Shown in pieces: positions 22,761-30,495 of a stretch of 32,972 nucleotides of DNA. Source of the DNA: a virus. Under the pieces are notes generated by a model that ran no database searches, was not told the origin of the DNA, and saw only the letters and a list, made by a program, of their open reading frames with translations. How positions within the stretch are numbered: position 1 is the first letter of the stretch; each line of letters opens with the position of its first letter. The stretch spans positions 1-32,972 of the IMG/VR virus record IMGVR_UViG_3300005830_000341. The stretch is one strand, 5' to 3'. The position numbers and the translations under genes are program-made.

Positions 22761-23030
22761 ATGAACGCATACAGAGTCAACGCCGGGATCCATATTGATG
22801 GCCCCACCGGCAAGCAATACAAAAAGGGACAAATCATCAAGAGTCATCAGGACCTCATCAAGATGTTTCCCGAGAAGTTCACTGACTTGGGAGACGTGGA
22901 GGAATTGCCGAAAGTCAAGTCGAAGGCCGTAGAGGCCCCGGCGGAGAAAACCAACAAACCTGTCAATGAGTCCTCCGAAACCTCCCCCAAAGGGAAGTCG
23001 AAGAAAGGGACTACCGACGAATGGGATTAA
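22761..23030 (+). CDS. small basic protein downstream of the capsid gene
   Basis: 89 residues from ATG 22761 (upstream aaaggcaaa may act as a weak SD). The first half is a compact beta-like region (MNAYRVNAGIHIDGPTGKQY) that ends at PEKFTDL; the second half is Lys/Glu/Pro/Ser-rich and disordered (KPVNESSETSPKGKSKKG). Small proteins like this are common between capsid and connector genes in siphoviruses. I assign no precise function. Confidence 0.62.
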   Translation: MNAYRVNAGIHIDGPTGKQYKKGQIIKSHQDLIKMFPEKFTDLGDVEELPKVKSKAVEAPAEKTNKPVNESSETSPKGKSKKGTTDEWD

Positions 23031-23036
23031 ACCGTC

Positions 23037-23444
23037 ATGGCGCGAACCACCTCAGCCTCGGTAGAAGCAATCATCGAAGTTGATGCTTCGATTTCATTGA
23101 CGCCCTTCATCGAAGCGGCCAATGCCTTGGTGGAGGAGATCGCCTCAGATTCGGGACACAACAATGCACGTCTTGAACTGATCGAACGTTGGCTCGCTGC
23201 CCACTTTTACGCGATGCGTGATCCCCGGGTCACGTCCGAACGCGCAGGACCAGTGGGCGCGAGCTACCAATCCGCAGTGGCGTTGAGGTTAAACTCATCG
23301 CAATACGGACAAATGGCGATGACGCTGGACACAAGCGGCTTGCTCAACACGATCAACGCGGGCAAAATTCAGGTGAAGGCTGTTTGGTTGGGAACACCGC
23401 TCGAACAAAGCAGGGTCGAAGGACAACTTGATGAGGAGGTTTGA
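23037..23444 (+). CDS. head-tail connector (adaptor) protein
   Basis: 135 residues in the position of the first adaptor after the capsid. IEVDASISLTPFIEAANALV at about 13-32, then a helical stretch ELIERWLAAHFYAM (about 46-59) followed by RDPRVTSERAGPVGASYQ, resembles DUF4054/gp6-like adaptors, whose alpha-helical bundle docks under the portal. It is overlapped at its end by the next gene (TGATG), preceded by a strong gaggaggt SD. The match is by general pattern and position. Confidence 0.7.
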   Translation: MARTTSASVEAIIEVDASISLTPFIEAANALVEEIASDSGHNNARLELIERWLAAHFYAMRDPRVTSERAGPVGASYQSAVALRLNSSQYGQMAMTLDTSGLLNTINAGKIQVKAVWLGTPLEQSRVEGQLDEEV

Positions 23445-23962
23445 TGAATGCGTCTCGGGCAGGATATACAATCCATTTGCTGAAGAAATTGACAAAGGAA
23501 GCTGACGAAGAGGATGTGCTTCAATTCTTCCGTTCATCAACATCGCCCGTTGATCCACCAGGAGATCTCGAACGGCCGGCGCTTCATTTGGACACCACCA
23601 CCAAATTAGTCTATGAGTGGAATATCAAGAATCAAATGTGGCGAGTTGAGACTGCGCACCGGCACTACACGAAAACGGAGGTGATTTCACCGGAGCTTCC
23701 TTATTCTTTGTTGGCTCCCGTCAGATTGGTCATTGAAGTCATCTTCACTTTGAATCCTACCGCGACAAAACCCGCAGTGCTCACTGTCAGCCGTAGTGGA
23801 GGAATTTCGGACGTTTCTATTAGTGCGATGGGCACGTTGAATGATCCCACGCGTCATGCTTCCTTTCGCGTCTCACCAGGAGACATGATCACGTTCACTG
23901 ACGCTTCGGAGGCTCCCGCGGTTGCCACAATTGATCTGCTCATCATCTTTGAGGAGGAATGA
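23444..23962 (+). CDS. hypothetical protein, beta-rich C-terminal half
   Basis: ATG 23444 (TGATG overlap) follows a strong SD (gaggaggttt) and gives 172 residues. Residues ~40-75 (PVDPPGDLERPALHLDTTTK and VYEWNIKNQMWRVE) look like a small beta unit with Trp residues, as in fibre or carbohydrate-binding modules. The second half (RLVIEVIFTLNPTATKPAVL to FEEE) is Thr/Val-rich beta sequence. It is not a connector I recognise. It may be a virion surface or neck accessory protein. Confidence 0.55.
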   Translation: MNASRAGYTIHLLKKLTKEADEEDVLQFFRSSTSPVDPPGDLERPALHLDTTTKLVYEWNIKNQMWRVETAHRHYTKTEVISPELPYSLLAPVRLVIEVIFTLNPTATKPAVLTVSRSGGISDVSISAMGTLNDPTRHASFRVSPGDMITFTDASEAPAVATIDLLIIFEEE

Positions 23963-24798
23963 ATTTACCCTTTGACCTACATAAGGAATTGATGAAACTC
24001 CGGAGACTTGAATTGAAGGCTTTGGAAGCGGACAATGCCGTTCTTAGGCAACGGTTGAAGATTTTTCCTCCCGTCGAAGAGGAAGTCAAAAAAGCCTTGA
24101 CAGGTATGGATCGGATCAGGAGTGAGGCGATCGAAGATGCTGTTAAGCGCAATGGAACTTTCACCGAAGCCGCCAAAGAGTTAGGCATAGGTCGTTCGAC
24201 GGTTTATGGATATTACAGAGGGAAGAAGAAAGTGAACGGAGTCGCGCGCGTCATGGTCAGTTTGCTCATAGTGATGATTTCGTTGATCGGTTGCGTCTCG
24301 TCGGGATCCAAGTTCGCATACTCGTTGTCATCGATGTCGACGCCTTCATTCTTGCTGCCTAGTTTGACGCGAGTTTCTGCTATGTCTTTGTCTTCGGAAG
24401 ACACAGGACTGATTCCGCCTCCCGCCACGGCCAGGGTCATCGTCGCATGGGATCCATCGCCTGATTCTACGGTCACCGGTTACATATTTCACTACGGAGG
24501 AACAACGAGAAATTACACCAACGTGACGGACGTTGGAAACAGTCTCAGCATAACGGTCACGAACATGGTGATCGGAAGCACCTATCACTTTGCGGCGACC
24601 GCATACAACCATATCGGACTTGAGTCGGTGTTCAGTGATGAATTGATCTACACCATTCCTCCGTCAAAACTTTGGATTACTCTGCTGGGAAGCGATACGT
24701 CGGACGGAGGCTGGACGCCGATCTCCACGAACTCCGTTGTGCCCACGGCGCCGATGCGATTTTTCATTCAACAGATCAAATGGAGCAACTCGCCATGA
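23959..24798 (+). CDS. HTH - lipoprotein signal - FnIII fusion protein
   Basis: 279 residues, continuous and in frame. Residues 1-50 form a charged coiled-coil helix. Residues 56-90 match a Fis/NtrC-type helix-turn-helix (AIEDAVKRNGTFTEAAKELG then IGRSTVYGYYRGKK). Residues 98-112 are hydrophobic and end in the lipobox LIGC (C112). Residues 157-234 are a fibronectin type III domain (VIVAWDPSPDSTVTGYIFHY and YHFAATAYNHIG). The end (WTPISTNSVVPTAPMRFFIQ) resembles modules of secreted Verrucomicrobiota proteins. An internal GTG 24232 after gagggaagaagaaa would yield a free lipoprotein of 188 residues with a normal signal peptide. Confidence 0.65.
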   Translation: MNLPFDLHKELMKLRRLELKALEADNAVLRQRLKIFPPVEEEVKKALTGMDRIRSEAIEDAVKRNGTFTEAAKELGIGRSTVYGYYRGKKKVNGVARVMVSLLIVMISLIGCVSSGSKFAYSLSSMSTPSFLLPSLTRVSAMSLSSEDTGLIPPPATARVIVAWDPSPDSTVTGYIFHYGGTTRNYTNVTDVGNSLSITVTNMVIGSTYHFAATAYNHIGLESVFSDELIYTIPPSKLWITLLGSDTSDGGWTPISTNSVVPTAPMRFFIQQIKWSNSP

Positions 24799-25532
24799 TG
24801 ATCAAAAAGAAACCTTTGGGTAGCTATGCCCACCAACTTTGGTTTCCGTCGAAAGAATGGAACGGTCAAAAAGCGTTCTTGATCGGCGGAGGTCCTTCGT
24901 TGACGGGTTTTGATTTCAGTGTTTTGAAGGGTCGAAACACGATAGGATGCAATGATGCATATCATCTGGGAAGCGAAGTGATAAAATTCTGCGTGTTCGG
25001 CGATGCGAATTGGTGGCAGCACAATAAGTTCAAACTCGAGAAGTTCGAAGGACGTCTCGTGACGAACGCCCCTTGTTTGATGCATCTCAATTTGCCAAAC
25101 ATCCATCGCACCAGGCGTTTGCGGGACGGCATTCATAGCGGCAATACATTGGGATGGAATTATTCCACGGGAGCACTCGCCATCAACGTCGCCGTTTCAT
25201 TGGGCGCGTCCGACATCTACCTATTGGGATATGACCTCACGAACAAGGGCGATCAATCCCATTGGCACAATCACAATGGCAAAAAGACTCAGGAGTTTGC
25301 CTTCGCGCGTTTCACCAGGGGCTTTGCGTGCGTCAGGGCGTCGCTTCCAGAAGGCGTCAGAGTCTTCAACGTCACTGACGGATCATCCCGTTTGAATAGC
25401 TTCGAGCGCATATCCTTCGCCGATCTTTACAAAGTCTTGATTGATGGGATCCGCGTCGAGATCAAACCAGAGGTTCAACCTATTTTGTCTCCTGCAACGG
25501 GCGTGGACGTTCGTTCCGATCTGGCTATATGA
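24795..25532 (+). CDS. DUF115 / sialyltransferase-like Rossmann protein
   Basis: 245 residues from ATG 24795 (ATGA overlap). KAFLIGGGPSLTGFDFSVLK (26-45) and NTIGCNDAYHLG (48-59), then FGDANWW (68-74), GWNYSTGALAINVAVSLGAS (120-139) and DIYLLGYDL (140-148) match the motif order of DUF115/MAF-type and GT42 (CST-I) sialyltransferase-like proteins found near flagellin glycosylation and capsule genes. Phages carry similar ones as 'norphogenetic'-type unknowns. It could add a nonulosonate or be a structural relative. Its place between connector and neck genes shows glycan chemistry also enters the morphogenesis line. Confidence 0.68.
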   Translation: MMIKKKPLGSYAHQLWFPSKEWNGQKAFLIGGGPSLTGFDFSVLKGRNTIGCNDAYHLGSEVIKFCVFGDANWWQHNKFKLEKFEGRLVTNAPCLMHLNLPNIHRTRRLRDGIHSGNTLGWNYSTGALAINVAVSLGASDIYLLGYDLTNKGDQSHWHNHNGKKTQEFAFARFTRGFACVRASLPEGVRVFNVTDGSSRLNSFERISFADLYKVLIDGIRVEIKPEVQPILSPATGVDVRSDLAI

Positions 25533-25603
25533 AACCACGGGAATCGCATCAAAAGTCGCTAGGAACGAAGGCTACGAAAGGCGCCGCGCTCTTACGGATA
25601 TGA
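25529..25603 (+). CDS. 24-residue coupling ORF
   Basis: ATG 25529 overlaps the DUF115-like stop and TGA 25601-25603 overlaps the next ATG, so a complete 24-codon ORF (MKPRESHQKSLGTKATKGAA then LLRI) exactly bridges two genes. It fits the ATGA rule of the operon at both ends, so translational coupling is the likely purpose. Nothing else can be said about the peptide. Confidence 0.4.
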   Translation: MKPRESHQKSLGTKATKGAALLRI

Positions 25604-25944
25604 GCATCATACGCAAAATGCGGAAGCAAAAGGCGGTTTGGTGGAGACGCGGATCATCGCCGAACACGTTCGGCGAATACACTTTCGATGAGCCAGTGGA
25701 GGTGGATTGTAGGTGGGATGATGTGACAGAAGAATTCTTGAATCCGTTGGGCGAGCTTGTGAATTCGCGCGCCGTCGCATACGTCGACAGGGTGATGTCG
25801 GTGGGGGACCGATTACGGCGCGGAGATATCATATCGGATGAGCCCGTTGATCCCTTGGAGTTGGACACGGCGTTCGAGATAAAACGATTCGATCAGAATC
25901 CCAATTTGAAGGCGACGGAGACGTTGTTGACGGCATATATGTGA
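25600..25944 (+). CDS. head-tail joining (head closure) protein
   Basis: The likely start is ATG 25600, giving 114 residues; the frame is open further upstream but that part has no homologous look. MSIIRKMRKQKAVWWRR, then FGEYTFDEPVEVDCRWDDVT and VNSRAVAYVDRVMSVGDRLR form the short beta-barrel pattern of SPP1 gp16/lambda FII-like stopper proteins. ETLLTAYM closes it. These proteins plug the portal and join the tail. Position between connector and HK97 gp10-like genes agrees. Confidence 0.75.
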   Translation: MSIIRKMRKQKAVWWRRGSSPNTFGEYTFDEPVEVDCRWDDVTEEFLNPLGELVNSRAVAYVDRVMSVGDRLRRGDIISDEPVDPLELDTAFEIKRFDQNPNLKATETLLTAYM

Positions 25945-25945
25945 T

Positions 25946-26359
25946 ATGGCATCAGTCAGAGCAATACTAGGCGTCGAAAAGGTTCTGAAGAACATCAAGC
26001 GGCGCAGCGACGAGATGGAATTGAACGTCTCCGTCGCGCTGAAGCGTGCGGGTTTGAAATTGCAACGCGCGAGTCAGGGATTGGTGCCCGTCGACCTGGG
26101 TAACTTGAAGGCCAGCGCGTTCACGCGCGCCGAGGGCAGCGGTTTCAAAACTCAAGTGCGAGTGGGCTACACTGCTTTTTACGCCCTTTACGTTCACGAA
26201 GCTGTCGCGATGAAATTGAAGGGACTGCCAAGGGGCAAAGGAAGGGGCTTTTTCTGGGATCCTCAGGGCAAGGCTCAAGCCAAATTCCTCGAGGAGCCAG
26301 CGCGAACGCTCCGGCCTGAATTGAGGAGAAACATCAGGGAGGCCACCAAGATCAAATGA
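25946..26359 (+). CDS. HK97 gp10-like neck/tail protein
   Basis: 137 residues, one base after the previous stop. GLVPVDLGNLKASAFTRAEG (about 45-64) and VGYTAFYALYVHEAVAMKLK (about 72-91) are the HK97 gp10 family marks ('P-V-D-T-G-x-L' and 'Y-A-x-Y-V-H-E'). FFWDPQGKAQAKFLEEPART and the helical end (LRPELRRNIREATKIK) follow. The family forms the neck or tail-proximal ring. It overlaps the next gene by ATGA. Confidence 0.87.
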   Translation: MASVRAILGVEKVLKNIKRRSDEMELNVSVALKRAGLKLQRASQGLVPVDLGNLKASAFTRAEGSGFKTQVRVGYTAFYALYVHEAVAMKLKGLPRGKGRGFFWDPQGKAQAKFLEEPARTLRPELRRNIREATKIK

Positions 26360-26790
26360 GTACTCCGGCGCAAATCATTCACCAGTTATTGACCGACTTG
26401 AATCTGGTTGAACAGAGCGGCGCGTGGCCCGCGTTTATTTCATTCATGCCCGAGGAGCTTCCCGATGACGCGGTCTGCGTCTACGATACGGCCGGAACTT
26501 CTGATGGACGGATTATGCGGACGGGAGAGCGGATTGAGCACAGCGGAGTTCAGATCAGGGTGCGTGGACGTCATCACAAGGACGTCTGGAACAAAACCAA
26601 CGAAATCGCGCTCGCCTTGGATCAACAGGTTCAGAATACCTTGGTTTCGACCGCGTCCGATCTGGTTTACAGAATCGCAAACATTTCAAGGACAGGGACG
26701 ATTATTCCTGTCGGAATAGAAACGGACGGCGCGAGGCGTCGGTTTAATTTCACCATCAACGCGCTCGTGACTTATGCGTCAGTTGATTAA
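26356..26790 (+). CDS. tail terminator / minor capsid protein
   Basis: 144 residues. It starts with an amphipathic helix (PAQIIHQLLTDLNLVEQSG) and has the beta-sheet pattern of small tail-terminator proteins: ELPDDAVCVYDTAGTSDGR, SGVQIRVRGRHHKDVWNKTN and a final RRRFNFTINALVTYASVD. Such proteins cap the tail tube and join it to the head. Position between the gp10-like protein and the tail tube protein is the standard slot. Confidence 0.75.
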   Translation: MSTPAQIIHQLLTDLNLVEQSGAWPAFISFMPEELPDDAVCVYDTAGTSDGRIMRTGERIEHSGVQIRVRGRHHKDVWNKTNEIALALDQQVQNTLVSTASDLVYRIANISRTGTIIPVGIETDGARRRFNFTINALVTYASVD

Positions 26791-26812
26791 CCAACAACCA
26801 TGAAAGGTACCT

Positions 26813-27268
26813 ATGCCAGTCAATGAAAGACTCGATGACGGTTTCTCAACCATCATCACGCTAGCAAACATCCCCACCGTGAAACTGTATGAGAAGGAAG
26901 TGACGCCTCCGGGCATCACCGCGGGTGGGCCCATCGACACGACCACCATGCGGAATCTGACTTGGAGGACCATGTCTCCGAGGGCGTTGAAATCCCTCAC
27001 TCCCGTCAGCGCCACGGTGGCTTTCGCGACGGAGTCCATTCCGATCGTGATGGGCCAGATCAAAAACAATCAACTCATCACAGTCACCTTTCCGGACCAG
27101 TCCACGCTGGTGTTCTGGGGCTGGTTGGAGGAATTCACAATCGGGGCCATGACCGAGGGCGAGCAGCCCACGGCGACCATCTCCATCAATCCGGGGAACG
27201 TTGATGATGACGGGCAAGAAGTCGCGCCCGTTTACACAGCGCCTGACTTGTCGTCCGGTGCAGTCTAA
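26813..27268 (+). CDS. major tail (tube) protein
   Basis: 151 residues directly before the tail chaperones, the standard tube position. Beta-rich sequence: VKLYEKEVTPPGITAGGPID (about 23-42), RNLTWRTMSPRALKSLTPVS (about 47-66) and the domain-typical VFWGWLEEFTIGAMTEGEQP TATI region (about 102-125, the tube 'G-E-x-P-x-A-x-x-x-I' strand). A little ATG-led 8-codon ORF (26800-26826) overlaps the start. Tubes of siphoviruses have this length and the T/A-rich strand composition. Confidence 0.83.
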   Translation: MPVNERLDDGFSTIITLANIPTVKLYEKEVTPPGITAGGPIDTTTMRNLTWRTMSPRALKSLTPVSATVAFATESIPIVMGQIKNNQLITVTFPDQSTLVFWGWLEEFTIGAMTEGEQPTATISINPGNVDDDGQEVAPVYTAPDLSSGAV

Positions 27269-27309
27269 TCTGAAATCAAACACAAACACAGAACGAGAAA
27301 GGCAAAACA

Positions 27310-27666
27310 ATGAGCGAGCACATATTCAAATTGTCACGGGTGAAAGAGATGGTGACGTTGGAAACTGCGGAAGGACAGACAGAACAATTCGAGATATTCG
27401 AGATGACTGCCGCAATCAGAGACGTTTACTTGGACACACTGACGCAACGGGTCACGCTGGATCCCAGCGGACGTCCCACGTCAGTGAAGAAGTTCAAAGG
27501 CATGCAAGCGGACCTGCTCGTCCTGTGTTTGAAGCGGAAAAACGGCGTCGAGTTGACCGTTGACGAAATTCAAGGGTGGCCTTCGTCCGTTGTTGCTCAA
27601 CTCTATGAGTTGGCGCAACGGGTCAATCAACTCAGCAAGACGGACGAAACGCCAAAAAACGATTGA
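27310..27666 (+). CDS. tail assembly chaperone, upstream ORF (gpG-like)
   Basis: 118 residues, 43 bases after the tube protein gene. The sequence is a helical chaperone: FKLSRVKEMVTLETAEGQTE, then EMTAAIRDVYLDTLTQRV, VKKFKGMQADLLVLCLKRK and WPSSVVAQLYELAQRVNQLS. It ends in a hydrophilic tail (KTDETPKND) whose last codons carry the slippery heptamer. Tail chaperones load tape measure proteins, and in lambda G/GT is the model. The upstream site gagaaagg serves as SD before ATG 27310, and the leader still has the CAAAACA element. Confidence 0.85.
   Translation: MSEHIFKLSRVKEMVTLETAEGQTEQFEIFEMTAAIRDVYLDTLTQRVTLDPSGRPTSVKKFKGMQADLLVLCLKRKNGVELTVDEIQGWPSSVVAQLYELAQRVNQLSKTDETPKND
27654..27660 (+). 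promoter_or_regulatory. programmed -1 frameshift slippery site AAAAAAC
   Basis: Codons of the upstream chaperone read CCA AAA AAC GAT TGA, so the heptamer A_AAA_AAC is in the correct X_XXY_YYZ phase. After a -1 slip, translation continues CGA TTG ACG … to 27971, giving a 220-residue G-GT-like product (117 residues of the upstream frame plus 103). Confidence 0.88.
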
Positions 27667-27971
27667 CGGGTGAGGTGCTATGCTGGTACAGGGTAGCATC
27701 TCACCTTCATCGTCCGGTGTCCGAATTGAAGATGAGCATAACTTTCTCAGAGTTTCTCGAGTGGTGCGAGTTTCTGAATTGGGAAGATGAACGGCAGACC
27801 AAACTCGACACATATCTGGCGCAGATCGCTGCGGAGATTAGACGTGGTCAGGTCAAACATCCGAGGAACGTGAGGATTTCGGACTTGTTATTGACAAAAG
27901 CAAAAAGAAAAATCGACTCGAAGGCAGTTTGGTTGGCGCACATGTTTACGGCAATTAAACCGAAAAAGTGA
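27660..27971 (+). CDS. tail assembly chaperone, frameshift extension (gpT-like)
   Basis: The second chaperone ORF is in the -1 frame and shares the last bases of the upstream gene; its only upstream candidate starts are weak (TTG 27663), so it is best read as the C-terminal half of the frameshift product. The 103 residues include RVASHLHRPVSELKMSITFS, EFLEWCEFLNWEDERQTKL and a basic tail (RNVRISDLLLTKAKRKI). Such extensions bind the tape measure protein. The tape measure gene begins 4 bases after this stop. Confidence 0.85.
   Translation, partial: RLTGEVLCWYRVASHLHRPVSELKMSITFSEFLEWCEFLNWEDERQTKLDTYLAQIAAEIRRGQVKHPRNVRISDLLLTKAKRKIDSKAVWLAHMFTAIKPKK
27669..27705 (+). promoter_or_regulatory. 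frameshift-stimulating hairpin
   Basis: ggtgaggtgcta (27669-27680) pairs with tagcatctcacc (27694-27705) over 12 base pairs with one G-U wobble, loop 13 bases. The spacer to the slippery heptamer is 8 bases (27661-27668), the distance typical for stimulatory structures. Hairpin and site together make a textbook -1 frameshift signal. Confidence 0.8.
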
Positions 27972-27974
27972 TCT

Positions 27975-30116
27975 ATGGAAACCGCGCACGGAACCGGATC
28001 GTTGGGATCGTTATCCGTCCTGCTGACGGCTGACGCGACTAAGTTGATCAAGGGAATGAACAAGGCGGAGATCGCCGTCGCCTCATCGTCGGACAAAATG
28101 GTCACGTCGTTGAAAACTGCGTCTGGTTTCATCATCGGGGCTTTTGCGGCCATGGCCGCGGCAGCTGCGGCTTTGACAAAGAAATCGATTGACTCCGCGG
28201 ACGCGCTGACTAAACAAGCTCAGATCGCCGGGCAGTCCGTCGAAAAATTCTCCGCGCTGTTGTATGCGGCGAATTTGGCCAACGTCAGTCAGTCTGAACT
28301 CGCAATAGCTTCAAAGTTTTTAACGTTGTGGATGGAGAAGAACAACATCGCTGCGAAAGATTTGACCGAGTCCATCATTCAACAAGCTGACGTGTTCGCG
28401 GCCATGAAGGACGGCCCCGACAAAATTAGGATGGCCTATGAGAGATTCGGACGGTCTGGTGCTCAGTTGATCCCGTTGCTGAATCAAGGCTCTGCGGCCT
28501 TGAGACTTCAAATGCAGGAGGCGAAGGCGTTGGGTTTGGTCATAGGTCCAGAATTCGGTCACAATTCTGAGCTCTTCAACGACAACATCATACGGATTCA
28601 AGGTTTCTTGACCGGCGTGTTCAACATCGTCGCCGACAAATTGCTCCCGGCTTGGATCGAGATGCAGGAACGCTTCTTGGAATGGGTCAAGCAAAACGAT
28701 GCGGCCGTGAAGGCGGCCGATGCCTTGCTCAAGTCCTATGAAGCACTCACGGTGACCGTGAAGGTGTTCGCCCTGGGATTGATGACCATCTGGACGGCGC
28801 TGAAAAGCATAGCAACTTTGATAGCGACAAGTGTCTTGGTGCAATTTGAATTCTGGAAGAATGCCATTTTGACTTACATCGAGATTTCCAAACCATGGAT
28901 CAAAGTCATCAAGGCAGTCACGGATGGTATTGTGCAGATGGGCAAGTCGGCCGGCGATGTTGCGACGATTCTCTTGTCTTTGTTCAAACGAGACTTTATT
29001 GCGGCCGCGTCCGCGGCGATGAGAGTGAAGGATAATTTCACGGACGCGTTCAGCGATATTATTTTGTCGGTCGAAGAGGCGTCGGTTCAGTCTGCCAAGG
29101 CCGCTCAAGCAGGAGTCTCCAGGACGATGGACGTCACTTTGGGTTTGGTGAAAGAAGGACTGGGAGACATTGAGGAGGCGTGGGACGCCTGGCTGACCGC
29201 GGGAGACAAGTTAATGAAGCCCATCGAGGTGAGGGCGCGAGAGGCGAGCGACGCCACGAAGAAAGCCTTGTCGTCCATCGAATCGGATTCACAGCGGGTG
29301 AAGGAGATATTGGAGAAATTGGGAATGCCTCAATTGGGAGCACTTGATCCGTTCACGTCTCAGCTGACGGGTTTGGACAGAGAATTGGAGGAGAATCAAA
29401 AGAAGCTCAAGGTTCTGGAGGATTTGGCCGCGCAGGAATTGCAGCTGACGGACGAAGTGAACGCGATGAAGGTGAAGGCGCTGGAAGCCTACAACAAGAA
29501 ACTCGCCGAATTGCAAGCCGCGCAGCAAATCATTGTCGTTCAATCTGCCCAGAATATGTTCGACGCCCTGGGAACCGCTGCGGCGGGATTTGCTGGCGAG
29601 CAATCGGCGATCTACAAGGCCATGTTTGCGGCGTCAAAAGCGTTTGCGATTGCGGAGTCCATCATCAAGATTCAGCAGGGCGTCGCCAACGCCTTGTCGT
29701 TGCCGTTTCCCGCAAACTTGGCCGCGATGGCCTCGGTCGTGGCGGCAGCAGCGAATATAGTCTCGACGATCCAATCGACTCAGATGGTTATTTCTGGTGA
29801 ACGGGCCGAGGGTGGTCCGGTGTCGAGCGGCAAATCGTATCTCGTGGGAGAGCAGGGTCCTGAAATCTTCACTCCTTCTTCCAGTGGGGGGATTATTCCC
29901 AATGATCTGATCGGAGGAGGCAACAACGTCCGCGTCAACATCAATAACTACACGGACGTGAAACCGGAAGTCCGGGAGCGTGACGACAACGGAACGAAAG
30001 TGATTGACGTGATCATTCGGCGCGTCAAAGGCGAATTGAGTTCCGAAATCCGTGACGGTCGTGGCGACGTTTCAAAATCACTCGAATCAAGTTTCGGGTT
30101 GAGGAGGGGGAGATGA
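27975..30116 (+). CDS. tail tape measure protein
   Basis: 713 residues, the largest gene in the window, immediately after the chaperones. The N-terminus LSVLLTADATKLIKGMNKAE is a tape-measure start, followed by the Ala-rich hydrophobic helix FIIGAFAAMAAAAAALTKK, long helical coiled-coil stretches, hydrophobic segments at about 255-300, and the C-terminal AEGGPVSSGKSYLVGEQGPE and NNVRVNINNY motifs typical of lambda/mycobacteriophage-type tape measures. Using ~0.15 nm per residue, the tail would be about 100 nm. It overlaps the next gene by ATGA. No peptidase motif was noticed. Confidence 0.93.
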   Translation: METAHGTGSLGSLSVLLTADATKLIKGMNKAEIAVASSSDKMVTSLKTASGFIIGAFAAMAAAAAALTKKSIDSADALTKQAQIAGQSVEKFSALLYAANLANVSQSELAIASKFLTLWMEKNNIAAKDLTESIIQQADVFAAMKDGPDKIRMAYERFGRSGAQLIPLLNQGSAALRLQMQEAKALGLVIGPEFGHNSELFNDNIIRIQGFLTGVFNIVADKLLPAWIEMQERFLEWVKQNDAAVKAADALLKSYEALTVTVKVFALGLMTIWTALKSIATLIATSVLVQFEFWKNAILTYIEISKPWIKVIKAVTDGIVQMGKSAGDVATILLSLFKRDFIAAASAAMRVKDNFTDAFSDIILSVEEASVQSAKAAQAGVSRTMDVTLGLVKEGLGDIEEAWDAWLTAGDKLMKPIEVRAREASDATKKALSSIESDSQRVKEILEKLGMPQLGALDPFTSQLTGLDRELEENQKKLKVLEDLAAQELQLTDEVNAMKVKALEAYNKKLAELQAAQQIIVVQSAQNMFDALGTAAAGFAGEQSAIYKAMFAASKAFAIAESIIKIQQGVANALSLPFPANLAAMASVVAAAANIVSTIQSTQMVISGERAEGGPVSSGKSYLVGEQGPEIFTPSSSGGIIPNDLIGGGNNVRVNINNYTDVKPEVRERDDNGTKVIDVIIRRVKGELSSEIRDGRGDVSKSLESSFGLRRGR

Positions 30117-30493
30117 CGCTGACTGTTATCAACTCATGGCCCTCAACCATACCTCTACCCAGGGTGGATTTTACTGGAGGGCCCGTAAATAGTGCCCTGG
30201 TGTCCGCGACTGAAGGTCCTGGTCTTCAACGGAGACAAAGATGGATCCGGTCCTACGCTGTCGCTTCAGTGTCTTGGATCCTTACTCAAACTGAGTATGA
30301 GTTGTTTGAGACCTTTTTCCTGAACACTTTGGGCATGGGGATAGCAGTATTTGACATTCAATTACGATATCCTCTGAACAGCGCGTTGACGCATTGGGCC
30401 GTCCGTTTTCAAGGTGATTATGAATCTGAAAAAGATGACACGATGCACAACGTCCGGGCAGTTCTCGATATTGTGAACCCAATCACATTTTGA
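30113..30493 (+). CDS. distal tail / minor tail protein (paralogue 1)
   Basis: 126 residues: INSWPSTIPLPRVDF, then RRQRWIRSYAVASVSWILTQ, TEYELFETFFLNTLGMGIAV, FDIQLRYPLNSALTHWAVRF and a beta-rich end. The 'W-P-x-x-[IL]-P-x-P … V-x-W-x-L-[T]-x-x-[EQ]-[YF]-x-x-F' pattern is shared with the protein at 32328, so the two are paralogues. Phages often place such small tail proteins after the tape measure. It is coupled to the tape measure by ATGA. Confidence 0.68.
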   Translation: MTLTVINSWPSTIPLPRVDFTGGPVNSALVSATEGPGLQRRQRWIRSYAVASVSWILTQTEYELFETFFLNTLGMGIAVFDIQLRYPLNSALTHWAVRFQGDYESEKDDTMHNVRAVLDIVNPITF

Positions 30494-30495
30494 TC

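Noticed and set aside
26800-26826. 8-codon ORF overlapping the tail tube start as a regulatory leader peptide
   Set aside because: It is too short to separate from chance, with no attenuator structure around it.
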